Origin: Streptomyces sp. XD-27
Lineage (GTDB): Bacteria; Actinomycetota; Actinomycetes; Streptomycetales; Streptomycetaceae
Assembly: GCF_030553055.1 (NCBI RefSeq)
Contig: NZ_CP130713.1
Coordinates: 1,054,001-1,118,000, forward strand
Direction: 5' to 3'
DNA length: 64,000 bases
Below the pieces are notes generated by a model. The model did not search any database and was not told where the DNA came from. It saw only the letters and a list, made by a program, of their open reading frames with translations. A program made the translations under genes and the position numbers. Shown here piece by piece: positions 18,012-26,900 of the stretch. Position 1 is the stretch's first letter; every line of letters begins with the position of its first letter.

Positions 18012-20323
18012 GTGCGCAAAGCCGCTCACACGACCGCCTCAGCCGAGAGCCCGTCCCCCGCGTCCGGGCCCGGCTCCGGGAAACCGGCCGACCACTCCCG
18101 GCTCGCCGCCCTCGGGCGGCTCCTGGTCCGCCGCCGCGTCCCCGTGCTGCTGGCCGTGCTGCTGGCCGTGGCGGCCGCCATCCCGGTCGGCGGAGGTGTC
18201 GCCGACCGGCTGTCCAGCGGCGGCTTCACCGACCCGGCGGCGGAGTCGTCCAGGGCCCAGGAGTTCGTCGCCGACCGCTTCGGCTCGGGTGCGCCCAATC
18301 TGGTGCTCCTGGCCCGTGCCCCGGGACCGGTCGACGATCCGCGGGAGGCGGCCGCCGGGCGGGACCTCACCCGACGACTCGCTCAGGAGCCGGGAGTGCT
18401 GTCGGCCGCGTCGTACTGGACGGCCCCCGCGAGTCGGCACAACGGCTGAAGGCTCGCGACGGGCGCTCGGCGCTGGTGCTCCTGCGGCTGGGCGGCGACG
18501 AGGACCGGGTACGGGCCACCGCGAAGGAACTGGTCCCCCGTTTCACCGGCCGGCACGGGCCGCTGCGGCTCTCCGCGACCGGGGAGGCGCAGATCTCGGC
18601 GGAGGTCCAGGAGCAGAGCGAGCGGGACCTCTTCCGGGCGGAGGCGTACGCGGCCCCGGTCATCCTGCTCATCCTGCTCTTCGTGTTCGGCAGTGCGGTG
18701 GCGGCCGGCCTGCCGCTGCTCATCGGGGTCTTCTCCATCCTCGGCACCTTCGTCGTGCTGCAGATCCTCTCCCGCCTGACCTCGGTCTCCGTCTTCGCCG
18801 TCAACATCACCACAGCGCTGGGACTCGGGCTGGCCATCGACTACAGCCTGTTCATCGTCACCCGTTTCCGGGAGGAGATGGCCCGCGGCCTCGGCACCGC
18901 CGAGGCGGTCGCGCAGAGCGTCCGCACGGCCGGGCGCACGGTGCTGTTCTCCGCGCTGACGGTGGCCCTGTCGCTGTCGGCCCTGCTGGTCTTCCCGCTG
19001 TACTTCCTGCGCTCCTTTGCCTACGCGGGCGTGGCAGTGGTAACGCTCGCGGCCGTCGCGGCTCTGGTGGTACTGCCCGCGGCGCTCGGCCTGCTCGGCC
19101 CGCGGGTCGACGCGCTGGACGTGCGGCGGCTGTTCCGGAGGCGACCGAAACCGGACGCCGGCCAGGGCACCGGGACCGAGCGGGCCACCGGGAACGGTGG
19201 CTTCTGGCACCGGCTCGCCACCGCGGTCATGCGGCGGCCGGTGCTGTGTGCGACCGGCGTGATCACCTTGCTGGTGGTACTCGGCCTGCCGTTCACCCGG
19301 GTCTCCTTCGGCCTGATCGACGATCGGGTCCTGCCCGGCGACGCGCCCGCGCACCGTACGGCGCAGTTCGTACGGGAAGAGTTCGCGAGCCGAGAGAACG
19401 CCGCCCTGTCCGTGGTACTGCCCACCGTCAGCGGCTCCGGCGACCGACCGCGGGTCGCCGCGTACGCCGCCCGGCTGTCGGCCGTGCCGGGCGTGGCCCG
19501 GGTGGACACCGTCACGGGCTCCTACGCCGCGGGGCGGCAGGTGATGGACGCGTCCCCGGCCTCCGCCTCCTTCGCGGCGGGCGGTGCCAGCTGGCTGTCG
19601 GTGGTGCCGTCGGTCGAGCCGTACTCCTCCGCCGGGGCCGAGCTGGTGCAGCGGTTGCGGGCGGACAGCGCGCCGGGCGCGGTGCTCGTCGGCGGTGACG
19701 CCGCGGTCCTCGCGGACACCCGTGACACGCTCGCCGACCGGCTGCCGGAGGCGGCGCTGATCATCGGCGGCACGACTGTGGTGCTGTTGTTTCTGTTCAC
19801 CGGCAGCGTGCTGATCCCGGTCAAGGCCGTACTGCTCAATCTACTGAGCCTGACCGCGACCTTCGGCGCCATGGTGTACGTCTTTCAGGAAGGCCACCTG
19901 CGTGCCGTGGTCGGCGACTTCACGGTGACCGGCCTGGTGGACATCACCATGCCTGTGCTGATGTTCTGCGTCGCCTTCGGACTGTCCATGGACTATGAGG
20001 TGTTCCTGCTCTCGCGGATCAAGGAGGCGTACGCCGAGACCCGGGACAACACGCTGGCCGTCGCCACCGGGCTGGAACTCACCGGACGCCTGGTCAGTGC
20101 CGCGGCCGCGCTCGTCGCCGTCGTCATGATCGCGCTGGCCACATCGGGGATCACCTTCCTGAAGCTGCTGGGTGTGGGCCTGGCGCTGGCCGTGCTGCTG
20201 GACGCCACGCTGGTGCGCGGCGTGCTCGTGCCGGCCGTGATGAGGCTCGCGGGCCGGGCCAACTGGTGGGCGCCGCCCGCACTGCGTCGCCTGCACGCCA
20301 GGCTGGGGCTCACCGACGAGTGA
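18012..20323 (+). CDS. MMPL family RND transporter (one frame break)
   Basis: 770 residues once one base is added to the run of five C at 18424-18428; without it the frame stops at 18449 and reopens at once in the next frame. Layout: one N-terminal helix (VPVLLAVLLAVAAAIPVGGG), an outside loop, helices 2-6 with GLGLAIDYSLFIVTRFREE, a second helix and loop, then helices with FGLSMDYEVFLLSRIKE; the paired D-Y motifs are the proton relay of MMPL/RND pumps. Actinobacterial MMPL proteins export lipids and lipid-like metabolites through the membrane. GTG 18012 has AGGA in front. It faces the ACP/oxoamine synthase/ketosynthase operon, so it is the best candidate exporter for that product. Confidence 0.9.
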
Positions 20324-20364
20324 TCGGTCCCCTTCACCCGGGACCACGGCGTCGGTCGTCGGAG

Positions 20365-20601
20365 TCACGGCTCCCATCGTGCCGCGGCGGCCGCGGCGGA
20401 GTGTCCCGCCAGCAGCAGGAGGTGCTCCTCCGCGCCGACCCGTTCACCTGAGGAGGGCAGCAACTGCGGAATGCCGTCCAGGATCGGATAGCGCAGCCGC
20501 AGCCGCGGGTTGTAGAGCGCCTCGTCCGGGTGGAGCAGGGCGAGCGGGCCCTTGTCGAGCGGACAGGCGAGGATGTTCAGCAGCGGGTCATCGGGTTTCA
20601 T
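20365..20601 (-). CDS. Trm112-like (UPF0434) small zinc-ribbon-type protein
   Basis: 78 residues. MKPDDPLLNILACPLDKGPLAL is the family start, with a single CP pair; LRYPILDGIPQLLPSS is its conserved end of the fold. Of the usual metal cysteines only one is present, as in many bacterial UPF0434 proteins. Trm112 proteins bind and activate methyltransferases. The ATG at 20601 overlaps the stop of the transporter gene (ATGA), and this is the last gene of an operon that encodes two class I methyltransferases, which gives a plausible partner; that link is inference. Confidence 0.8.
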   Translation of the reverse strand: MKPDDPLLNILACPLDKGPLALLHPDEALYNPRLRLRYPILDGIPQLLPSSGERVGAEEHLLLLAGHSAAAAAARWEP

Positions 20602-21539
20602 GGCGTACTTCCTTCGATACTTTGGACCGCCGGGTTCCACTGATCCGGCTTCGCGGCGGCGGGCTCGGGGCTATGGCGGGGCAGGGTGAGCAGCACGATC
20701 ACCGCCAGTGCGGTGCCGCCCAGCCGCAGGGCCAGTCGCAGCGGCTCGTCCGGCAGCGGCTCGCCGAAGACGACCGTGCCGCAGGCGACGGTGAACACGC
20801 AGGTGATTGTGGTGCAGACGGGCACGATCAGTGAGGCCCGGCAGCGCTGCAGCGCCGTCTGCGAGAGCACCAGCCCGCCGACGCCCGTGATCAGCAGCAG
20901 ATACGGGTACGGGGTCAGGGCCAGCCGGGCCGGTGCCGCGCCCGGACCATGAGTCGCCAGCGCCCCCGACACCCCCTTGATCGCCAGCGAACTCACCCCG
21001 TACAGCAGGCCGATGGCCACCCCGTACGCCACGCCGCTGGTCGGCAGCCGGTGCCGCCGCCGGGCCCGCCGCTCCGCCGCGCCGTACAGCCACAGGCCCG
21101 CGGCCAGCGAGGGCGCGCACACCGCGAGCAGCACGGCGGCGGGCGCGGAGTGGCTGATCGACTCCCCGCCGCCGCGCAGCGAGGCGACGACCATCACCAG
21201 CGCGCCCAGGATCACCACGATGCTCCGCCGCTCGCGCCCGCTGGTCCGCTCGCCCAGCACGGCGGAGGACAGCATCAGCAGCAGGACCAGACCGGACACG
21301 AACAGGCCCTGCGCGGCGGCGATCGGCAGGGTGCGGTAGACGACGAGCTGGGCGCCGAAGCCCAGTGCGAGGGCGAGTGCGCCGCCGATCCACAGCGGGC
21401 TGCCGAGCACCAGCCGCACCAGCCGGGCGGGGCTGGTGACGCTCAGCGGAGGCAGCCCGGACAGGGCGCGTTTCTCCAGCACGAAGCCGGTGCTGTAGAG
21501 GACGTTGGCCAGCAGCGCGCCCGCCACACCCCACAGCAC
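20598..21539 (-). CDS. DMT superfamily (EamA-like) membrane transporter
   Basis: 313 residues, about nine to ten hydrophobic helices in a row, starting with GVAGALLANVLYSTGFVLEKRAL and ending with RLALRLGGTALAVIVLLTL. This is the drug/metabolite transporter layout. GTG 21539 starts three bases after the methyltransferase stop, and the gene's own stop overlaps the Trm112 start. In this envelope locus it might flip or move a lipid-linked sugar or other precursor, but the substrate is not shown by sequence. Confidence 0.78.
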   Translation of the reverse strand: MLWGVAGALLANVLYSTGFVLEKRALSGLPPLSVTSPARLVRLVLGSPLWIGGALALALGFGAQLVVYRTLPIAAAQGLFVSGLVLLLMLSSAVLGERTSGRERRSIVVILGALVMVVASLRGGGESISHSAPAAVLLAVCAPSLAAGLWLYGAAERRARRRHRLPTSGVAYGVAIGLLYGVSSLAIKGVSGALATHGPGAAPARLALTPYPYLLLITGVGGLVLSQTALQRCRASLIVPVCTTITCVFTVACGTVVFGEPLPDEPLRLALRLGGTALAVIVLLTLPRHSPEPAAAKPDQWNPAVQSIEGSTP

Positions 21540-21541
21540 GA

Positions 21542-22333
21542 CTACACCCGCCTCGCGTGCACCAGCAGGATGGAGGCCAGGGACGGCAGGCGGCAGGCGA
21601 CCCGGTCCAGCCCGCGCAGCGGGCGTGGCACCCCGTGGAACGGCGCCCCGGCCATGGCGGTCACCTCGAAGCCCGACGCGGCCAGGAAGCCGCGCAGCGC
21701 CCGGGCGGTGTACAGCCGCAGGTGGCCGACGACCTGGCTGCCGGGGCGGCCGTGGACACCGCGCAGGCTCACCTCCGAGAACACCGGCTGCACCCCGGCG
21801 AGCAGCAGACCGCGGTTGTACCAGGCCGCCAGATTGGGGGTGGACAGCAGCAGATGGCCACCGGGGCGCAGCACCCGGCGCAGCTCGTCCAGGGCCGCGT
21901 CCGGGTCGACGACATGCTCGATGACCTCGCTGAACAGCACCGCGTCCGCGCTGCGGGCCGCGAACGGCAGCCCGCCGTCGGTGAGTTCCCCGCGGACCAC
22001 GGCCGGCAGCCGGGGCGCCGCGCGGCGCAGGGCGTCCTGCGACCAGTCGACACCGATGACCCGGTGCCCGCGCAGATACGGCAGGGCCACGGCCGCGGCC
22101 GTGCCGTCGCCGCACCCGATGTCCAGCACCGTTGCCGGGCGGCCGACCCCCGCCGGACCGAGGGCGCGGGCCAGCATCCGGGCCTGGCGGCGGCTGCGTT
22201 CCGCGCCCGAGGCGACCGGCACGGCGGGGTCCTCGTAGAAGTCCCGTAGCGCGGGGGCGGACCGGGCGGCGGGCTTCAGGGCGCAACGGGGGGCGGCGGT
22301 CACCGGCCGGGGGGCGGCGCGGCGGTCGCTCAT
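21542..22333 (-). CDS. Class I SAM-dependent methyltransferase
   Basis: 263 residues. SAM motif I is VLDIGCGDGTAAAVAL (about residue 70), motif II-like VIGVDWSQDALRRA, then DAVLFSEVIEHVVDPDAALDE and LRRVLRPGGHLLLSTPN, the pattern of the Methyltransf_11/UbiG-like group. The start overlaps the stop of the condensation-like gene (ATGA) and the next gene follows within three bases, so it is inside a tightly coupled operon with envelope-glycan genes. Acceptor unknown; a glycan or lipid intermediate fits the context. Confidence 0.85.
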   Translation of the reverse strand: MSDRRAAPRPVTAAPRCALKPAARSAPALRDFYEDPAVPVASGAERSRRQARMLARALGPAGVGRPATVLDIGCGDGTAAAVALPYLRGHRVIGVDWSQDALRRAAPRLPAVVRGELTDGGLPFAARSADAVLFSEVIEHVVDPDAALDELRRVLRPGGHLLLSTPNLAAWYNRGLLLAGVQPVFSEVSLRGVHGRPGSQVVGHLRLYTARALRGFLAASGFEVTAMAGAPFHGVPRPLRGLDRVACRLPSLASILLVHARRV

Positions 22334-23922
22334 GAGCCACCTCCACCGGATGAGGGAGTTCCGGCCGCGGGGCGAGGGTCGGCGGGCGCGGTGGCAGACA
22401 GCGCACGGGTGACGATCTCCGCCAGCGCCGCGCCCGCCGCGTCGTCGAGCAGCGCACGCGACCAGCGCAGCGTCAGATGCAGCCGGCCCCCCGTGGAGGC
22501 ACAGGTGAAGGTGAGGCCGCGCGGCATCCGGGCGGGGGCGGAGAACCAGACCGCGCGGGCCCGGCCCGCGTCGCCGAAGTCCAGCGGGAACGCGACCCGC
22601 CCGATGTTGCTGAGCAGGGTCGTCGACGTCCAGGGGGCCGCCGCCCGGCGCACGCCCCGGGTCAGCGCGGCGCGCAGGCCGACCGGCAGCAGCGGGGCGG
22701 TGAGCAGGGTGCCCGCCACCCCCAACTGCGCGGTGGGCCTGGCCTTGAGCGCCCGGGTGAGCTCGGCGGTGCGGTGCACCAGACGGGCCACCGCGGCCGG
22801 GTCGGGGTGCTCGGCGGTCAGCAACTCGGCGTCCGTCCGCTCCTGTCGGCCGAAACCCACCTCGACCAGCCGGGTGCCGTTGCCGATGGGCATCTCGGCC
22901 GCGCGGGACCGGTCGTCGACCGGCATCGTGATCCGCACCGGTGCCGCAGGCCGGTCATGGAGATGGTTCCAGCGGGCCGCCGTCAGACAGGTGGCGACCA
23001 GCAACCGGTCGTTGACGGTCGGCCGGACCGCCGTCCCTCCCCCGGGCTCCGTCCCGGGGGACCCCCGACCGGGGTGCGGCGGGCGGGCCGGGACCGGCAG
23101 GTCCAGCAGCAGCATCCCGTTGCCGGGTGTCCCCGGAGTGCGGGTGTCGGCGGCGATCCGGGCCGGCCGGGACCCGCCCCGGGCGGTGCGGGACCCGGAG
23201 CGGGACGCCCACCGCGTCGGCCCGGGGCCGGACGCGGCGCGGGCGGGCGGCGGCGCCGGCGCGTCCTCCCGGCCGCTGTACAAGGTGGCCGCGGTGGCGA
23301 GGATCCGCAGAGCGGACGGCCCGTCCAGCGCGGTGTGATTGATCGTCAGCAGCAGTACGCAGCCCGGCTCGTCCGGCGTGGTCACCTGCTCCAGCCGGAT
23401 GGGCGGGGAGAGCTCCAGCGGCGGGCACCGGTCCAGCGCGCGGGCGCGCGCGGCGGCCAGGGCGTCGGCGGCGGGCAGCGGGAAGCTCACCGGGTCCAGG
23501 TCCGGTCCGTCGGTCAGCTCCCACTCGTACCACCGCCGCCACCAGTTGCTCGACGCCTGACGCATCAGGATCCGGGGGTGCCGCCGCAACGCCTGGTGGA
23601 AGGCGTCACGCAGCCGACCGGGCTCCGGGCGGCCGGGCAGGTGGATCTCGATGTGTATGGTCTCCGGCTCCTGCTCCTGGAAGCAGTGCCGGGACACCTC
23701 GTCGACCGTGGGGAAGGGGACGCGCGGCAGCGGTCCGGCCGCCGCCGGGCGGCCCGGTCCGGCGGGCCGCGCGGGCGGAGGGCCCGGCCTGCCGGAGCGG
23801 GTGGGCGCAAGCTCCGGTCCGGCGGGTGGCCCGGGCCCGGGCCCGCCCGGCCGCGGCGACCCCGCGCCGGGCACCGGGACCGGCGTGGGATCGTCGCGGC
23901 GGCCCTCGCCGAGCGTGGTCAT
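22330..23922 (-). CDS. Condensation-domain-fold acyltransferase-like protein
   Basis: 530 residues. After a proline/glycine-rich first 65 residues the protein has the chloramphenicol-acetyltransferase/condensation fold: HIEIHLPGRPEPGRLRDAFHQALRRHPRI, then LLTINHTALDGPSALRIL. That is the HHxxxDG site with the first histidine replaced by asparagine and the catalytic histidine kept. A later part reads STTLLSNIGRVAFPLDFGDAG, seen in stand-alone PapA/WS-type acyltransferases. It starts in the stop of the AftD-like gene and ends in the start of a methyltransferase. It may acylate a sugar or lipid in the envelope pathway; it is not part of an NRPS assembly line here. Confidence 0.75.
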   Translation of the reverse strand: MTTLGEGRRDDPTPVPVPGAGSPRPGGPGPGPPAGPELAPTRSGRPGPPPARPAGPGRPAAAGPLPRVPFPTVDEVSRHCFQEQEPETIHIEIHLPGRPEPGRLRDAFHQALRRHPRILMRQASSNWWRRWYEWELTDGPDLDPVSFPLPAADALAAARARALDRCPPLELSPPIRLEQVTTPDEPGCVLLLTINHTALDGPSALRILATAATLYSGREDAPAPPPARAASGPGPTRWASRSGSRTARGGSRPARIAADTRTPGTPGNGMLLLDLPVPARPPHPGRGSPGTEPGGGTAVRPTVNDRLLVATCLTAARWNHLHDRPAAPVRITMPVDDRSRAAEMPIGNGTRLVEVGFGRQERTDAELLTAEHPDPAAVARLVHRTAELTRALKARPTAQLGVAGTLLTAPLLPVGLRAALTRGVRRAAAPWTSTTLLSNIGRVAFPLDFGDAGRARAVWFSAPARMPRGLTFTCASTGGRLHLTLRWSRALLDDAAGAALAEIVTRALSATAPADPRPAAGTPSSGGGGS

Positions 23923-26900
23923 CGGCCGTTGTCCTTCCCCGTGTCGTGCGGGTCCTGCCGCGCATGCGGCTGCTGGTGGTGGTGTGGGTCCGGGGGCGCG
24001 GCGGGCGGCCCACCGGTGCCGGGCTTGCGGTGCGGGAGTGGGCCGGGGACGGGCGGGGGCGGCCCGCCGAAGGGCGTCGGACCGGCCGGGATGGTGCGCC
24101 CGGAGGCCACGCCGACGCCACCGGCGGCCGCACCGGCCCCGCCACCCGCCAGGTCACCATCCGGCCGCCCCTCCCGACCGCCGTCCGGCCGCCCTTCCCG
24201 ATCACCGTCCAGCGGCCCTTCCCGGTCGCCGTCCGGCGGCCCGGACGGGCTGTCGCCCGGCCATCCGGCCGCGTGGCGGCCGGGGATGCGGGTCGGCACG
24301 GTGACGACGGCGGCGGTCAGTGCGATGAGCGCCAGCGACTGCGCCGCCGGGCTGAAGGCGCCGTCGTCCATCCCTGCCGGGTGGCCCGCGCCGGTGGCGG
24401 CGACGATGCCCGCGGCGGCCATGGCGACCAGCGCGGTCGGCGGCAGCAGCGCGGGGCGCCACCAGGCGATCAGGGCGAGCACCGGCACCGCGAGCGCCAG
24501 TGGACCGGCGACCAGGACCAGCACCGCGGTCAGGGCGACCGTGCCGAGCACCCCGCCCGGCGGCGGGGGTGCGGCCTGCCGCTCCTCCGGTGCCGGGGCG
24601 CCCGCGTGACGCCGTATCAGGGCCAGCCCGAGCAGCAGCACCACACCCAGCACCCCGCCGACCAGTCCGGCCTGATAGGTCGTGGACGGCTGGTAGCTCA
24701 GCTGGATCGTGCCGCCGGCGCCGGCCGGGACCAGGAAGCCCTGCTGCCAGCCGTCGATCCGCAGCGGGGTGAGCCGGCGGCCGTCGAGGGTGGCGTGCCA
24801 GCCCTTGTTGTGGTTCCCGTAGGTCTGGAGGTAGACCGCCTGACCCGCGCCGACCCGGACGGTGCGGTCGTCGCCGGACCAGTCGGTGGCCTTGACCGTG
24901 CGGTCCGCCGCGGCGGGCGCCGGGGCCGTCCCGCGCCGCAGGGTGACATCGGTCAGGGCCAGCGGGCCCGTGTCGCCCGCCTCCACCCGGTGCCGCCCGG
25001 AGCCCAGGTCGAGGGCGCCGTCCTCGGCATCACCCGCGCACAGTTCGACCGTGACCGGACGGCGCTCGGTCAGATCCCGCACCCGCCCGGACGCCTTGGT
25101 GGCGTGCAGGGTGCCGTCCACCGCGAGCGGCGGGCCCTGGCCGCAGGGCAGCGCGAAGCGGGCCGTGGGGTCCGGCGGCGGCGTGCGCAGCTCGTCGAGC
25201 GCGGGGATGTACACCTCGCTGAGCCCGACCGGGAGTTGGAGGTCCCGCCCGGCCAGCGGATTGTGCAGCGACAGCGGCGCGGTCTTGCTGATGGTGATGT
25301 CCAGCCGATCGGTGGTGATCGGCTCGAACCTGGCCTGGCCGTTCTCGTCGACCCCGGCCGTCGCGGCGCCGTCCGGCGAGTTGATCACGACCTGTTCGGG
25401 CCGGGTGGAGATGCCACCCGCCGCCCCGAACACGATCTCGTCGATCTCCTTCTTCTTCGGCCAGCGCAGATGCAGCACCGGGCGGTCCCCGGCGATCCAC
25501 GCGGTGGTCAGGTCGCCGTCCACCAGGTTGCGGGAGCTCAGGCCGGCACCGGCCCGGCTGGTGGAGTCGGCGGTCACCGAGATCCGGGCGCGCCGCCCCG
25601 GCGCCACCGCGTCCAGCAGTTCGTCCAGCTCTCGGCCGGGCACCGGCAGCGCCTGCGCCGAGACCGCGTACTCGCCCGGGGAGGTGGTGCGGAACTGGCG
25701 GTGCAGCCCCACCTCGGCGGAGACCGGCGACAGGCCGCCCGGGTCGCTGCCCCGGTGCAGCGAGAAGACCGTGGCCGGGGAGTCGCCGCCCTGCGCGTCC
25801 GAGGGCAGCGCCAGCAACCGGGTGACCTGCACCCCGGGGACCGACACCTCCGAGAAGCCGGCGCCGGACAGCCCGGGCCGCGGCTCCTGCGAGGCCACGA
25901 TGGTGATCTTCAGCCACTTCGCGGGCCCGGCGGGGGCCCGCACCGACTGCGCGCCCCCGCCGGGCTGCAGCGGGCTGTCGACGCTGCCCTGCTCGGTCTG
26001 CACCCGGACGGCGGTGGGCGCGGCCCGCAGCCCGTCGCCGGGCAGCGGCGTCAGCTGGAGGGAGGCGGGCATCATCACGGTCTCGGTGAAGTCGGCGCGC
26101 AGCCACTGCCCGGCCGGGCGGCCCGCGCTGCCCTCGGCCCACGCGGTGTCCGGGTTGCCGTCGAAGGCGTTCACCGGGTCGTACTGCGGCAGATGGAACA
26201 GCCAGTTGCCGCTGCTGGAGGCCGTGACCCGCGCGGCACCGCGCAGCACCGCCGTCGTCTGGTGGCCGGTCCCGGACACCGGCAGGATCTGCTTCGGTTC
26301 GGCGCCGGGGTTCTGCAGACTGCCGGAGTGGTTCCGCTCGTCGGCGGTATAGGTGTACGAGGTGTTGGCGTTCACCAGGCCGAAGCGGGTGTCGGCACGG
26401 CGCAGCCCGTCCGCGACGACCTGCAGCGGCGGGGTGTCGAGCCCGGGATGGGCGTCCCCGGTGAGCACGGTCGGGCGGTTCCGCAGCGAGGGGTCGGCCG
26501 ACAGTTGGAGCAGTGCCTCCGGTCCGCCGCTGACCCGCGCGGTGGCCGCCACGGGCCGGACCCCGACCGGCCCCGGCCGCGCGGTGCCGACCGGCCGGTA
26601 GATCTCCACCGCCTGGCGGCGCGGGAAGAGCCCTTGCACCTGCACCGGGGTGTCGTCGGGAATCCGGCCGCCGGTCAGCAGCGGGCCGAAACCGGTGACC
26701 TTGCGGTAGCCGGACGCCTCCAGGGTCGCCGCCACTGTCTGCGGCGGCACATAGCCGAGCTGGTCGGGATCGAGGTCGTTGCGCACCACGACGTCGTACA
26801 GACCGGCCCGGGTCAGGAAGTCCCGCAGCCCCGGCACCTCGGCCCCGGTCATCAGTGCCTGCTCCACCGCGTCCATCGCGCGGCGCGACCCGGGGGTGCC

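Noticed and set aside
13096..20330. Treating the ketosynthase, oxoamine synthase and MMPL genes as pseudogenes
   Set aside because: Each loses only single bases in G/C runs and keeps every catalytic motif, so decay is unlikely.
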